Of a DNA stretch of 35,891 bases, positions 15,653-24,262 are shown piece after piece (position 1 is the first letter of the stretch; each line of letters opens with the position of its first letter). A model generated the notes under the pieces. That model saw nothing but the letters and a program-made list of their open reading frames with translations, did not search any database and was not told the origin of the DNA. The DNA is taken from the NCBI RefSeq assembly GCF_004000845.1, contig NZ_BIMA01000071.1, positions 1 to 35,891 on the forward strand, in the 5' to 3' direction. The DNA is from Paenibacillus koleovorans NBRC 103111 (GTDB taxonomy: Bacteria; Bacillota; Bacilli; Paenibacillales; NBRC-103111). A program made the position numbers and the translations under genes.

Positions 15653-16174
15653 TCACTCCCAAGAGTAAGTATCGGTCAAGTAACCCGCGAACTTCTTGCT
15701 CTCCTCCCGCCGCAGCTTGCGGATCTCCGCCCGCTTCTCTCCCGTCTCGTGCAGCCGCTTCTCTTCCTCCGTCTCCGGCACGACTAGCGGCACGGGAATC
15801 GGGGTCATTTTCGACTCATCGAGCGCGACGAAGGTCAGGAACGAGGTGGCGGCGATCTTACGGACACCGCTCCTCAGATCCTCGGTGATCACCTTGACGA
15901 ACACTTCCATCGAGCTGCGACCGGTCCAAGTCACGAACGACTCCATCGTCACCGACTCCGTCGTCAGGATCGGCAGCAGGAAATCGACCGAGTCGGTCGA
16001 GGCCGTCACGACGAAGCAACGGCAATGTTTGGCCGCCGCGATCGAGGCAATGTCGTCCATGCTGGCCATCAGCTTGCCGCCGAACAAGGTGTTGTGGTTG
16101 TTCACATCGGTCGGGAACACCCGGAATGTCCGGTAGCATCTCGACTCCTTGCAATAACGTTGCCGCTGTTCCAT
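15653..16174 (-). CDS. Acyl-CoA thioesterase, hotdog fold (YkhA type)
   Basis: This 173-residue cytoplasmic enzyme hydrolyses acyl-CoA to free acid and CoA. The hotdog signature HNTLFGGKLMASMDDIA starts at H27, with the Gly-Gly pair and D40/D41 expected at the active site. VTASTDSVDFLLPI and GRSSMEVFVKV follow as in Bacillus YkhA, of nearly the same length. The chain-length preference cannot be told. It starts 9 bases after the glutamate racemase stop with an AGGGGG site, so the two are likely co-transcribed. Confidence 0.9.
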   Translation of the reverse strand: MEQRQRYCKESRCYRTFRVFPTDVNNHNTLFGGKLMASMDDIASIAAAKHCRCFVVTASTDSVDFLLPILTTESVTMESFVTWTGRSSMEVFVKVITEDLRSGVRKIAATSFLTFVALDESKMTPIPVPLVVPETEEEKRLHETGEKRAEIRKLRREESKKFAGYLTDTYSWE

Positions 16175-16183
16175 GCGATCCCC

Positions 16184-16969
16184 CTATTGTATGCTTCGAT
16201 ATAGCTCGAGCGCCTGCTGCATTTTCCGAATATAGGCTTCTTCTCCGCCCGAACACAGAAACCGGATCGTTCCGCGTCCCTCCGGCGCTCCCCCCTCGAC
16301 CAAGTCGAAGCGGGCCAGCTGCTCCTGCAGCCGCTTAACGGTCCCCCTGCTTCCGTCGATAATCGAGAGATGCGTGGGCAGGATCCGCTCCAGCATCCGC
16401 TTATAGAACGGATAATGCGTGCAGCCGAGCACAATTGTACCGTATTCTTCCAGCTTATAGGATGCCAGCTTCCTATGAAAATATTCCGGCAGCTCCGTCT
16501 CGTCGAAATTGAGCGCTTCGCAGTATTGGACAAGCTCCGGCAGCGGCAGCGAATCGACGATGCTCATGTCGTCCACACGGCCGACTAGCTCCTGGTACTT
16601 CGTCAGCTGCAGCGTCAGTTGCGTGGCCAGCACGAGCACCCGCCGACCGGTGGGCCGGTTCATCTCGACGGCGGGTTTGACCGCCGGCTCCATGCCGATG
16701 ATCGGGATGTGCGGGTACAGCCGACGCAGCTCGCCAATCGCAATGCTGGTCGCCGTATTGCAGGCGATGACCAGCGCCTTGACCTCCTGCCGCATGATTG
16801 CTTCCACCGCATCGAGGATGAACCCTTTCACCTGCTCCATCGGCTTCGGTCCATAAGGAACATGCAGCGTATCGGCGTAATACAGCCAATCCTCCTGCGG
16901 CATGCGATCAATAGCCTCGCTCAGAACCGTTATTCCGCCCAGCCCCGAATCAAAAAAAGCGATTCTCAC
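16184..16969 (-). CDS. murI: Glutamate racemase (YrpC/RacE family), GTG start
   Basis: This enzyme converts L- to D-glutamate for peptidoglycan. Both catalytic cysteines are clear: C70 in ACNTATS and C183 in GCTHYP; the substrate loop FDSGLGG (D7, S8) opens the protein. The variants YADTLHVPYG and GMEPAVKPA recall Bacillus YrpC more than RacE. The frame is open to an ATG at 17014, but that codon has no ribosome binding site, while GTG at 16969 follows TTGGAGG by 10 bases and gives a protein starting VRIAFFDSG, of normal length (261 residues). The thioesterase gene follows closely. Confidence 0.92.
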   Translation of the reverse strand: MRIAFFDSGLGGITVLSEAIDRMPQEDWLYYADTLHVPYGPKPMEQVKGFILDAVEAIMRQEVKALVIACNTATSIAIGELRRLYPHIPIIGMEPAVKPAVEMNRPTGRRVLVLATQLTLQLTKYQELVGRVDDMSIVDSLPLPELVQYCEALNFDETELPEYFHRKLASYKLEEYGTIVLGCTHYPFYKRMLERILPTHLSIIDGSRGTVKRLQEQLARFDLVEGGAPEGRGTIRFLCSGGEEAYIRKMQQALELYRSIQ

Positions 16970-17081
16970 CGGTCGTGCACCTCCAACATCCGACTCCGTC
17001 AGTCCGTCAGTCATCTTATCGATCTATTTTATTCCTCCGGCGCACCGTTTAGCAAGATTTCTGAGCCGATTACAATCCATC

Positions 17082-18056
17082 TCAATACTGGCGGTCCAAA
17101 TCGACGCGGTTGCGCGAAGGCTCGCGGCCGGCCGCATAGTCTCGCAAGTTGTGCAGGAATACCTCGAGCGCGCGCTCCTGGTAGTGAACCGTCGAGCCCG
17201 CATTATGCGGCGTGACAATAACGTTGTCCAACGCCCAGAGCGGGCTGGACGCCGGCAACGGCTCCTGCTCGAAGACGTCGAGCCCCGCGCCGCCCAGACG
17301 TCCGCTAGCAAGCGCCTCGATCATTGCCTCCGTGTCGGTCGTCGCCCCCCGGCCGATGTTGATGTAGACGGCGCGGTCCGGCATAAGCGCGAATTGCTCG
17401 CGGCCGATCAGCTGCCGCGTCTCGCTCGTCAGCGGCAGCGTGTTGACGACATAGTCGCTGCGCCGCAGCACGTCGGGCAGTCCGGCGAGATTGTACATCT
17501 CGTCCACTTGAGGCGACGGCTCGCCGGAGCGGCGGACGCCGAGCACGGTCATGCCGAACGCCCGGCAGAGGCGGGCCGTCTCCTCGCCTATCGCGCCGAC
17601 GCCGAGGATGCCGACCGTGCGGCCGTGTATTTCGCCGAGCGGCCCGACCAATTGCCAGTTCGCTTGCGCTTGGTTGCGCGTCGTGAGGTGAAGCTTGCGG
17701 GCGAACGCCAGCATCATCCCGAGGATCGTCTCCGAGATCGGGTAGGCGTGTACGCCGCTTGCATTCGTGAGCAGGACGCCGTGTTCGGCGAACCGCTTGC
17801 AATCGATCGAATCGACGCCCGCTCCCCACGCTTGTACCCAGCGCAGCCTAGAGTCAGGCGTCAGGCTGAGCTCCAATTGCTTGCGCCAACCGATCGCAAT
17901 TTCCGCTTCGGCCAACAGCGCCGCCGTCTCTTCCAGCGTTTTGCCGCCCCTGCCGTCCAAGAGCTCCCAGCCTGGCGCCGTTTCGAGGATCCGTGCCTTC
18001 TCCGATTCGGACAAGGCGAGCAGCAATAAAATTTGTCCCTTCCGTTTCTCACTCAT
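17082..18056 (-). CDS. D-isomer-specific 2-hydroxyacid dehydrogenase
   Basis: This 324-residue NAD(P)-dependent oxidoreductase reduces a 2-oxoacid or the reverse. It has the flavodoxin-like substrate domain, the GILGVGAIGEETA Rossmann motif (G152, G154, G157), and the catalytic triad R236 (NIGRGAT), E265 (FEQEP) and H284 (TPHNAG). The substrate cannot be told; 2-keto acids such as hydroxypyruvate or glyoxylate are typical. GGAGGG precedes the ATG. It lies downstream of the sugar locus on the same strand, but a strong terminator and 250 bases lie between, so a shared role is only possible. Confidence 0.9.
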   Translation of the reverse strand: MSEKRKGQILLLLALSESEKARILETAPGWELLDGRGGKTLEETAALLAEAEIAIGWRKQLELSLTPDSRLRWVQAWGAGVDSIDCKRFAEHGVLLTNASGVHAYPISETILGMMLAFARKLHLTTRNQAQANWQLVGPLGEIHGRTVGILGVGAIGEETARLCRAFGMTVLGVRRSGEPSPQVDEMYNLAGLPDVLRRSDYVVNTLPLTSETRQLIGREQFALMPDRAVYINIGRGATTDTEAMIEALASGRLGGAGLDVFEQEPLPASSPLWALDNVIVTPHNAGSTVHYQERALEVFLHNLRDYAAGREPSRNRVDLDRQY

Positions 18057-18303
18057 GATGAGCCCTCCATTCCTGATTGCGGATTCTACCTATTACCTAA
18101 CAGTATATACTAGAATCGCCGATAAGCCGAAAGGAGCGGAAGAAAAATCGGATCGCTAAGTAACCTTGCTCTTCTCTGAAAATTCGCCCCATTTTCAGCA
18201 TCCATGATGCCGCCTCGAAGCATCGGTGTCTCCAGCCCGAAATATTCGGACTACCCCAGCCGACAACTCACCCATTTGCAGCCTCAATAGCTTCCAACGC
18301 ACC
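18057..18303. other. Gap between the dehydrogenase gene and the Gfo-remnant terminator
   Basis: About 250 bases without a supported gene. A TATACT-like box on the minus strand near 18110 may serve the dehydrogenase, but no matching -35 is convincing. Low-quality coding resemblance on the minus strand stops quickly in all frames. Confidence 0.5.
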
Positions 18304-18337
18304 AAAAAACCGGCACCTGGGCAGTCAGGTGCCGGTT
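18304..18337 (-). terminator. Strong terminator at the end of the sugar locus
   Basis: On the minus strand ACCGGCACCTG pairs perfectly with CAGGTGCCGGT around a six-base loop and is followed by six T. It closes the transcript that includes the TIM-barrel gene and the Gfo remnant. Confidence 0.95.
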
Positions 18338-18395
18338 GTCGGGTGGCCGGGCTTACAACGGACCGGCCACAGAAGGCTGCAGCGGCGTCGGCCTG

Positions 18396-18550
18396 GCGCA
18401 GCAGCACGGGGCCGCCGTATGTGTTCGGGTCGGGGACCCGAAGCGTCCCTTCGCTGCCATAGATCTCAATACGCGGCAAGTCGGTGCCGCCCTTGATGTC
18501 GAAGCTCGTGATCAGCGTGCGACCGCCCCGCTCTAGACGGCTAATGTCAA
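18396..18550 (-). pseudogene. Truncated C-terminal fragment of a Gfo/Idh/MocA oxidoreductase
   Basis: A minus-strand frame that runs out of the last codons of the preceding gene reads [14 protein letters not shown] and then [20 protein letters not shown] followed by GGPVLLR. This is the characteristic central beta-sheet of the Gfo/Idh/MocA C-terminal domain. The NAD-binding half and the rest of the C-terminal domain are missing, no start codon or ribosome binding site exists, and a terminator follows. It therefore looks like a deletion remnant of a second sugar dehydrogenase gene that once followed the TIM-barrel gene. Confidence 0.72.
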
Positions 18551-19363
18551 GCCGAGCTTGTTCTCGATGTACTCCTTGCAGATCCGCAAGCTATTGATCG
18601 GCGTGCTCAACGAGCGGTCGATCTCAACTGTCAGCCAGCCGTCATAGTTGATTTCCTTCAGCACTTCAATGACCGATGGGAAATCGACCGGACCGAGCCC
18701 AAGCTCGCAAAAAATCGGCATTTGCTCGTCGCCGCTCAAGATCGGGAAATGGGACAAATCCGGCTGCTCCGGGAACACGTCCTTCAGGTGCAAATAAGCG
18801 ATCCGATCCTTGTAGCGGCGCATAATGACGGCCGGATCCATACCCGCGCGAAACAGATGTGCCGTATCCGGGCAAAAGAACACGTAACGCGGATCGGTCA
18901 GCTCCATAATCGCATCCACTTCGCTCTCATCCTGAATCTCCGTGCGCAGATGCGGGTGGACGCATGCCTTCACGCCCAGCTCCAGGCAGCGTTTGCCCGC
19001 CTCGTTCATCGTCTCCGCCGCAATCTTCAGCTCCTCGAGGGTCGTCCCGCCCTCCGTACGCGGTCCGCGAGGCCCGAAGACGATCCGGTCACTGCCGCAA
19101 GCCGCGGCGAATCGGGCGACCTGCACGTTGTAATCGAGCAGCTCTTGACGATTGGCCAGTTCGGTGAATCGACCTACGCCGTACAGCGCCGAAAGCCGGA
19201 ACCCGTACTGATCGAACAGCTCCTTGAACTCCTCGATGCGGTTCTCATATTGCAGCGCGAGCCGCGTAAACGTCTCGCAAGCCTGATAGCCCAACGTAGA
19301 CGCCTCTTGCATCCCGTGTACGAAATGGTCGCCCCATGTGATCAAGTGACACGATATTTTCAT
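18533..19363 (-). CDS. Sugar phosphate isomerase/epimerase family TIM barrel (IolE-like)
   Basis: This 276-residue protein is a xylose-isomerase-like TIM barrel of the AP-endonuclease 2 family. Its likely metal ligands and acid/base residues are visible: H136/H138 (VHPHLRTE), D166/H169 (PDTAH), H192 (LHLKD) and E247 (TVEID). The [15 protein letters not shown] and [12 protein letters not shown] segments resemble IolE (2-keto-myo-inosose dehydratase) and related sugar epimerases. The substrate is unknown. Its ATG overlaps the stop codon of the heparinase-like gene (ATGA), with GGGAGG upstream, so translation is coupled and the two probably act on the same sugar. Confidence 0.88.
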   Translation of the reverse strand: MKISCHLITWGDHFVHGMQEASTLGYQACETFTRLALQYENRIEEFKELFDQYGFRLSALYGVGRFTELANRQELLDYNVQVARFAAACGSDRIVFGPRGPRTEGGTTLEELKIAAETMNEAGKRCLELGVKACVHPHLRTEIQDESEVDAIMELTDPRYVFFCPDTAHLFRAGMDPAVIMRRYKDRIAYLHLKDVFPEQPDLSHFPILSGDEQMPIFCELGLGPVDFPSVIEVLKEINYDGWLTVEIDRSLSTPINSLRICKEYIENKLGLTLAV

Positions 19364-22300
19364 CGGTCGGAGAACCTCCCAGTATGATGTAAAGTGAACC
19401 GGTCGCCGGGCTTCACGTCGGCATAAACTTCGCGTCCTTCGTAGAGCACCGTCTCCTTCTTGCCGAGGCCGAGCCGTTTCTGCGGCTGCTTCCAGTCGGC
19501 GTCCATCCGGATCAGAGACATGTCCGAGCGGAATGCAAACCTTCGTCCCTCCAGAACCGGTTCGAACATGTAGTAGGTGGAGGGCTTCAAATAGTCGGAG
19601 GAGTCGAGCAGCGCCACCTTGCCCTTCAAACTCCGTGTAAAATCAGCATCCGCAAGGCAGTCCAGCTCAATCTCGACTCGGCGTTCGTGCAGGTCGACTT
19701 CAACGACACGGCCGGATATCGCAGGAGCATCCGCCTCGAACAGATGGACGCTGTCCGAGATGCGCGTATACCCCACCGCTTCCATCTCGACGAGCTTATC
19801 TCCGCGGTAGCGCAGCAGCAACGACCCAGCATCCGTCTCATACACACGACCGCCTAGGTCCACGAAGCTCGCGACACCGCGCTTCTCCCCATGTACAGCG
19901 ATCACGATATCGCGATGCAGGCCGTCGGCAAACACAACCTCAAGCCCGACCGGCTTGTAGCCGTCCCCGCTTTGCCCTTGCAGCTTCAACCGCCTGACAT
20001 GCCTAATAAACGAACCATCCCGCTCATGCGGCTCCAACACACTCGCATACACAGCCCGATGCCCGGCAATACTCTCCTCGCCAACCGTATCCGTATCCGC
20101 ATCCGCCTCGTCCCGCCAGACCACCATCGGCTCCCAGCGCGACTTGCGCATCTCCTCGCCCCCTCGCTCGCCGAGCGCGCAGACGATCTCTCGCCGCTCG
20201 CCAGGCTCCGGAGCCGTATGCACCTTCAGCGCCGCCCCCGCATAACGATACGTCCAGCTGACGGGCCGATCCGTCTCCAGCTTGCGCAGCGCCTGCATCC
20301 AGCCGAGTCCCGGCTTCGAATACAGCTCGACATGCTCGCCGGCCATCGTACCGCTCAGCTCCCGCCAAGCTCCCGCCACAGCAGCCCCCTCGCCGCCAAA
20401 CTCCACCTCGTCGAACGAAATATCCATCCCCATCGTGTTGTAATCGAACGTCCGTCCGCCAGTCAAATAGTTCAAGTCGACGACATATGCGTCCTTCGGG
20501 TCCGGTGCCTGAACGACGAGACACCAGCGCTCATAATGCGTGCCCGGATACGCCGTCGTATTTTCCATGCCCGATACTTGCAGCAGCTCGCCCTCATAAT
20601 GGCATTTCACCCGGGAATAAGAGGGCATCTGATTGCTCCCGTCTACAATGACGACCGTACACGCCGCCGAATGCACCTCCCACTCGTCGAATTTCGGGCT
20701 CAGCCATGTGAACGGATAGCCTCCGATCGGCGAGAACAGATGGTAGCCGTACGCTCCGATCCAGAGCCCAAGCTTGTCCCCGTGCTTATGCCCGGCCGAC
20801 GGATGCCCGTACAGCACGACATGCTTGCAATTATGCGGATTCGTCCCCGCCCGCAGCACGCTCGTCTCCGAATCCTCGATGAGAAACGACGGCTGAATCG
20901 AGGCGACCTCCACCTCAAGCCCCTTATACCTCTCGTAATCCACCCGCTCCCCGGCCGTCGCAAGCAGCAGCAGTCCGTGCTTCACGTTCGTCATGTACAT
21001 CGAATCCGTCCGGTATCGAGCGAGCTCCTCATCCTCGAACGCCGCCAGCATCGGCCCCAGCGCCTCTCGTGCGGACGGGCTTCTCGCAAAAATTATTTCA
21101 AACGCCTGGCTATACCTGAACTTGCCATTCACCCGGTCCTCTGAAATCGGCTCTACGTTGTCTGCAATCGTGTCCCCGAACATCGGCGTCAATCCGCCGC
21201 AATACAGGCGCGAGTACAGCTGGATAACTTGCCGGATCCCATATTCCGGATTCTCGAACAGATTGAGGCCCTGCGGAAAATAAATATCGTCGCGGAAGCC
21301 GTAGTTGTTGTTCGCCATCATCGTCACTTGGTCGCAAATTTGCACGACATAGCCAAGCGAATCATAGTGGTACCGACCGTCGCGAAAAAAATTGTTCCGC
21401 ACTTTCGCCTTCAGGCTGCTTCCCCCGACATTCAGCACATGATGCATCAGCTTGCCGCTCTCCATGAAGCTTGCCAGCAGCAGCTCCAGATTCGTGTAAC
21501 GCAGCGACCAATCCGCCGTGCGGGTACGCTCGATCTCGCAGCTGTACAGGATGAAGGGAATCATGTCCTGCACAACCGCCTTCAGGCAGAAACGGTCCGA
21601 ACGTTCCTTCCCTTCCGCATCCGGCTTCCCGGCAAATACGGCCGCTAAGTCCCCTTCCACCCGATCGATCGTATCGTACAGCAAGTCCAGCGAGTCAAAA
21701 TAATTCGTCAGCCAGTGGCATTCCGTCGTCGTCGGCTCCGCAATCTGAACGGTGTCGTAGTAGCCCGAGCCGTAGTTGCCGTTCATATAAGGGATCAACT
21801 CGCCCAGTCGTCCTAACAAAACAAGCGCCTTGCGAGCGTACGCCTCATCCCCGGTTAAATGATAGGCGAACGCCAAATTCGGAATCGCACCGGCAAAGCG
21901 TACACCCGTTGTCTCCGGACAAATCGTCGGATCTTCCAGCACCGAGCAATAAGGAGTCCCGAGCAGCATGGAGATCAGGAAGAGACGATAGGACGCCGTG
22001 AACATGTACCTCGCCCCTGGAACCGGAAACCCGTCAGGCGCAACGAACCCGCCGCCATCGTCCTCAAGCTCCACCTCTTCTCCCGTCTCCGGATTCATCA
22101 GCGTCATGCCAACCCGCCACCAGGACTTCGTATGGATGCTGTAATATTCATAAGGCCGCTCCAGGCAAACCTCGAAAGCCGTACGTTTGCCCCCGTGCAG
22201 CGGATTGCCGAAAAACTGCCCGACCGACAGCGACCGCGGATTGCCCGTCGGCACCAGATCGAACAGCTCTTCGTCGCTCTTCGCCGCCCAATAATCGGCG

Positions 22301-23139
22301 ATCTCGACGATCCCGGCGCGCATGCGCCGACCCCAGTCGGTCGTGGACGCCTTCCGCTTCGCTCGCTCCACGTCCTCACGGCTGAGCCGCCCCGTGAAGC
22401 CCCGCCGCTTCTCCGCCATCAACGCAATAATATCATCCGGGATCCAACGCCGCTCCCATTGCTTGTAATGCGTGCTGCCGTACGTCTGCACCTTCTCGGC
22501 CCAGGCGGCCAGCTCCGCCTCGTTCAAGCCGCGCGTGAGCAGCATATCCCCGTTGCCTACGCCGCCGGACGGACGGTCCCCCTTGATCCCCGACCAGGAA
22601 ATAAAATCGCCGGCCAAATTATTGAACGGATCATCCTTCGGATCCTTCAAAATGCGCACCGCATTGAAGCCGATCACCCGATCCTCTTCCGAACGAATTC
22701 TCAAGTGTGTCAGCGGAATCTCTACCACGACCCGCTCATGGCCTTCCTGCTCCGACTCCGCCTTCACGCAGATCAGCCCTTCGGGCAGCGGAAGCTGCTC
22801 CGCCTCATAGTTGTGCTCCTCATAAAGCACGCGCCCGTCCGGCTTCAACCGCAAGACAAACAGGTTATGCCGTTTGCGCCGCGTGCTGCCCCGGTCGAAA
22901 AACAACAGCACCTCGCCATGGTCCCCGCCCCGGCTCGCCACATGCTCGTACTCCAGCAGCACGATCAAACGGGTTCCCTGGGTGTAGGCCTGAAACGAGA
23001 TGCTGTGCGTCGTCTCCTCCAGCTTCGCATGCTTGCGGCGAAACTGCACATCCGCTACCAAAAACTTCGACGAGCGCTCCACCGCTCGCCCGCTTCCCCA
23101 CTCATGTACCGGATACACCGGATACAAATGCTCTTGCAC
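19360..23139 (-). CDS. Large heparinase II/III-like protein, probable cytoplasmic polysaccharide lyase
   Basis: This 1259-residue protein has no signal peptide. Residues about 20-200 look like a beta-sandwich with carbohydrate-binding (CBM9-like) character; about 380-720 are helical with aromatic-rich repeats as in the alpha/alpha toroid of lyases. A heparinase II/III-type beta-sandwich follows, with GHPSAGHKHGDKLGLWI (H779, H784, H786, D788) and HYERWCLVV at about 868-876. A beta-rich end follows. Such enzymes cleave uronic-acid-containing sugars by beta-elimination. Activity is inferred. The frame is open to ATG 23205, but GTG at 23139 has a strong GGGGAGGGG site, whereas the upstream codons lie in an inverted repeat and have no such site. 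Confidence 0.82.
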   Translation of the reverse strand: MQEHLYPVYPVHEWGSGRAVERSSKFLVADVQFRRKHAKLEETTHSISFQAYTQGTRLIVLLEYEHVASRGGDHGEVLLFFDRGSTRRKRHNLFVLRLKPDGRVLYEEHNYEAEQLPLPEGLICVKAESEQEGHERVVVEIPLTHLRIRSEEDRVIGFNAVRILKDPKDDPFNNLAGDFISWSGIKGDRPSGGVGNGDMLLTRGLNEAELAAWAEKVQTYGSTHYKQWERRWIPDDIIALMAEKRRGFTGRLSREDVERAKRKASTTDWGRRMRAGIVEIADYWAAKSDEELFDLVPTGNPRSLSVGQFFGNPLHGGKRTAFEVCLERPYEYYSIHTKSWWRVGMTLMNPETGEEVELEDDGGGFVAPDGFPVPGARYMFTASYRLFLISMLLGTPYCSVLEDPTICPETTGVRFAGAIPNLAFAYHLTGDEAYARKALVLLGRLGELIPYMNGNYGSGYYDTVQIAEPTTTECHWLTNYFDSLDLLYDTIDRVEGDLAAVFAGKPDAEGKERSDRFCLKAVVQDMIPFILYSCEIERTRTADWSLRYTNLELLLASFMESGKLMHHVLNVGGSSLKAKVRNNFFRDGRYHYDSLGYVVQICDQVTMMANNNYGFRDDIYFPQGLNLFENPEYGIRQVIQLYSRLYCGGLTPMFGDTIADNVEPISEDRVNGKFRYSQAFEIIFARSPSAREALGPMLAAFEDEELARYRTDSMYMTNVKHGLLLLATAGERVDYERYKGLEVEVASIQPSFLIEDSETSVLRAGTNPHNCKHVVLYGHPSAGHKHGDKLGLWIGAYGYHLFSPIGGYPFTWLSPKFDEWEVHSAACTVVIVDGSNQMPSYSRVKCHYEGELLQVSGMENTTAYPGTHYERWCLVVQAPDPKDAYVVDLNYLTGGRTFDYNTMGMDISFDEVEFGGEGAAVAGAWRELSGTMAGEHVELYSKPGLGWMQALRKLETDRPVSWTYRYAGAALKVHTAPEPGERREIVCALGERGGEEMRKSRWEPMVVWRDEADADTDTVGEESIAGHRAVYASVLEPHERDGSFIRHVRRLKLQGQSGDGYKPVGLEVVFADGLHRDIVIAVHGEKRGVASFVDLGGRVYETDAGSLLLRYRGDKLVEMEAVGYTRISDSVHLFEADAPAISGRVVEVDLHERRVEIELDCLADADFTRSLKGKVALLDSSDYLKPSTYYMFEPVLEGRRFAFRSDMSLIRMDADWKQPQKRLGLGKKETVLYEGREVYADVKPGDRFTLHHTGRFSDR

Positions 23140-23174
23140 TTCTATCCCCTCCCCTAGCGATTCCTTCAAGCTTC

Positions 23175-23342
23175 GCTTTTTGAAAAACGACCAGGAAAGC
23201 TTCATAAGCCGAGCGGAAAGTTTACGGGCCGCCTTTGAAAACGTGTTCCATCCGATGAAAGGTTTTAGTAGAAAAGGAACACGGTTTCAAGAGCGGCTGG
23301 AGCCGGCTTATAAGCTTGGAATGGCTTCGTTTTTCAAAAAGC
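23175..23342. repeat. Large imperfect inverted repeat upstream of the lyase gene
   Basis: The arms 23175-23249 and 23276-23342 are related in inverted orientation around a 26-base loop. The outer 16 bases (GCTTTTTGAAAAACGA) pair perfectly, ATAAGCCG is shared in the middle, and the inner 16 (TTTGAAAACGTGTTCC against CTTGAAACCGTGTTCC) match at 14. It lies between the second permease gene and the lyase gene, in what would be the lyase leader. It is not a normal terminator since no T run follows the stem. Confidence 0.85.
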
Positions 23343-23362
23343 TTTCTTCGCTGGAATTCGCG

Positions 23363-24226
23363 CTACTCCTTTAACGACCCGAGCTGAGCGCCCTTGACGA
23401 AATATTTTTGCAAGAACGGATACACGATAATGATCGGCAGCGTTGCGAAAATGATAATACCCGCCTTGAGCGTTTCCGGCGTAATGTGCATGTCGAGCAA
23501 TTCCTTGAAATCCGGCGAGTTCTCGGAGACGATCATCCCCCGCAGCACGATCTGAATCGGATACAGATCCTTGTCCCGAATAAAAATCAGCGCCGCGAAA
23601 TATCCGTTCCATGTACCGACCGCGTGGAACAACCCCATCGTGGCAAACGAAGGCAACGACAGCGGACAGGCGATACGCCAGTAAATGCCGAACTCGCTGC
23701 AGCCGTCGATGTACCCGGCGTCGAAAATTTCCGAAGAAATCCCTTGAAAAAACGTCTTCATCAAAATGACCGAAAACGCGCCGACCGCCCCAGGAATCAT
23801 AAGCGCCCACAACGTATTCGTCAGCCCCAGGAAGTTGACCGTCAGGAAGTAAGGAATAAGGGGCACATTGAAAATGAACGAGATGACGATCAGCCGCATA
23901 ATAAGCTTGCGGACCGGCATATGCGGCCGTGACAGCGCGTAAGCCATCGTCGAGGTGAAGAGCAGGAAGATGACGGTCCCGACCACCGTAATGTAAACGC
24001 TGACGCCCATCGCCCGCCACAGCCGCTGCTGACTGAATATATGCTCATAGATGAACGTATTGAAGCCGCGCGGCCAAATGAATACTTTGTTGGCGTCTAC
24101 GAACTCCGTCGAGCTGAGCGAAATCGACAGCACGTGCACCATCGGGGCCAGCATAAGCGCGCCAAGCACAAGGAAAAAAGCGGCATTGAGAAACTGGAAC
24201 AATTTTTCCGAACGATAGACTGGCAT
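23363..24226 (-). CDS. Carbohydrate ABC transporter permease (LplC/YtcP type)
   Basis: This 287-residue inner-membrane permease of the CUT1 class has six hydrophobic helices. The EAA loop that contacts the ATPase is EIFDAGYIDGCSEFGIYWRIACPLSLP-like and lies near residues 165-190; the pattern is given here only as its key motif, DAGYIDGCS. The C-terminal sequence PFLQKYFVKGAQLGSLKE is typical of LplC-like proteins. AGGAGG precedes the ATG. It forms the transporter with the permease gene 36 bases upstream and the lipoprotein. No ATPase gene is present, so a shared MsmK-like ATPase is assumed. Confidence 0.93.
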   Translation of the reverse strand: MPVYRSEKLFQFLNAAFFLVLGALMLAPMVHVLSISLSSTEFVDANKVFIWPRGFNTFIYEHIFSQQRLWRAMGVSVYITVVGTVIFLLFTSTMAYALSRPHMPVRKLIMRLIVISFIFNVPLIPYFLTVNFLGLTNTLWALMIPGAVGAFSVILMKTFFQGISSEIFDAGYIDGCSEFGIYWRIACPLSLPSFATMGLFHAVGTWNGYFAALIFIRDKDLYPIQIVLRGMIVSENSPDFKELLDMHITPETLKAGIIIFATLPIIIVYPFLQKYFVKGAQLGSLKE

Positions 24227-24262
24227 GGGGGTTCCCTCCTAAAGCTTGAGCAAAATCTGAGT

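Noticed and set aside
18195-18479. 94-codon minus-strand frame taken as a gene
   Set aside because: Only its first third resembles a protein (the Gfo/Idh/MocA fragment) and it would be translated through a strong terminator hairpin. It is described as a pseudogene instead.
21859-23157. 432-codon plus-strand frame opposite the lyase gene
   Set aside because: Antisense shadow of the lyase gene; composition typical of a reversed GC-rich gene.
23140-23205. ATG start of the lyase at 23205
   Set aside because: No ribosome binding site, and these codons come from one arm of the inverted repeat; the GTG at 23139 has a strong site.
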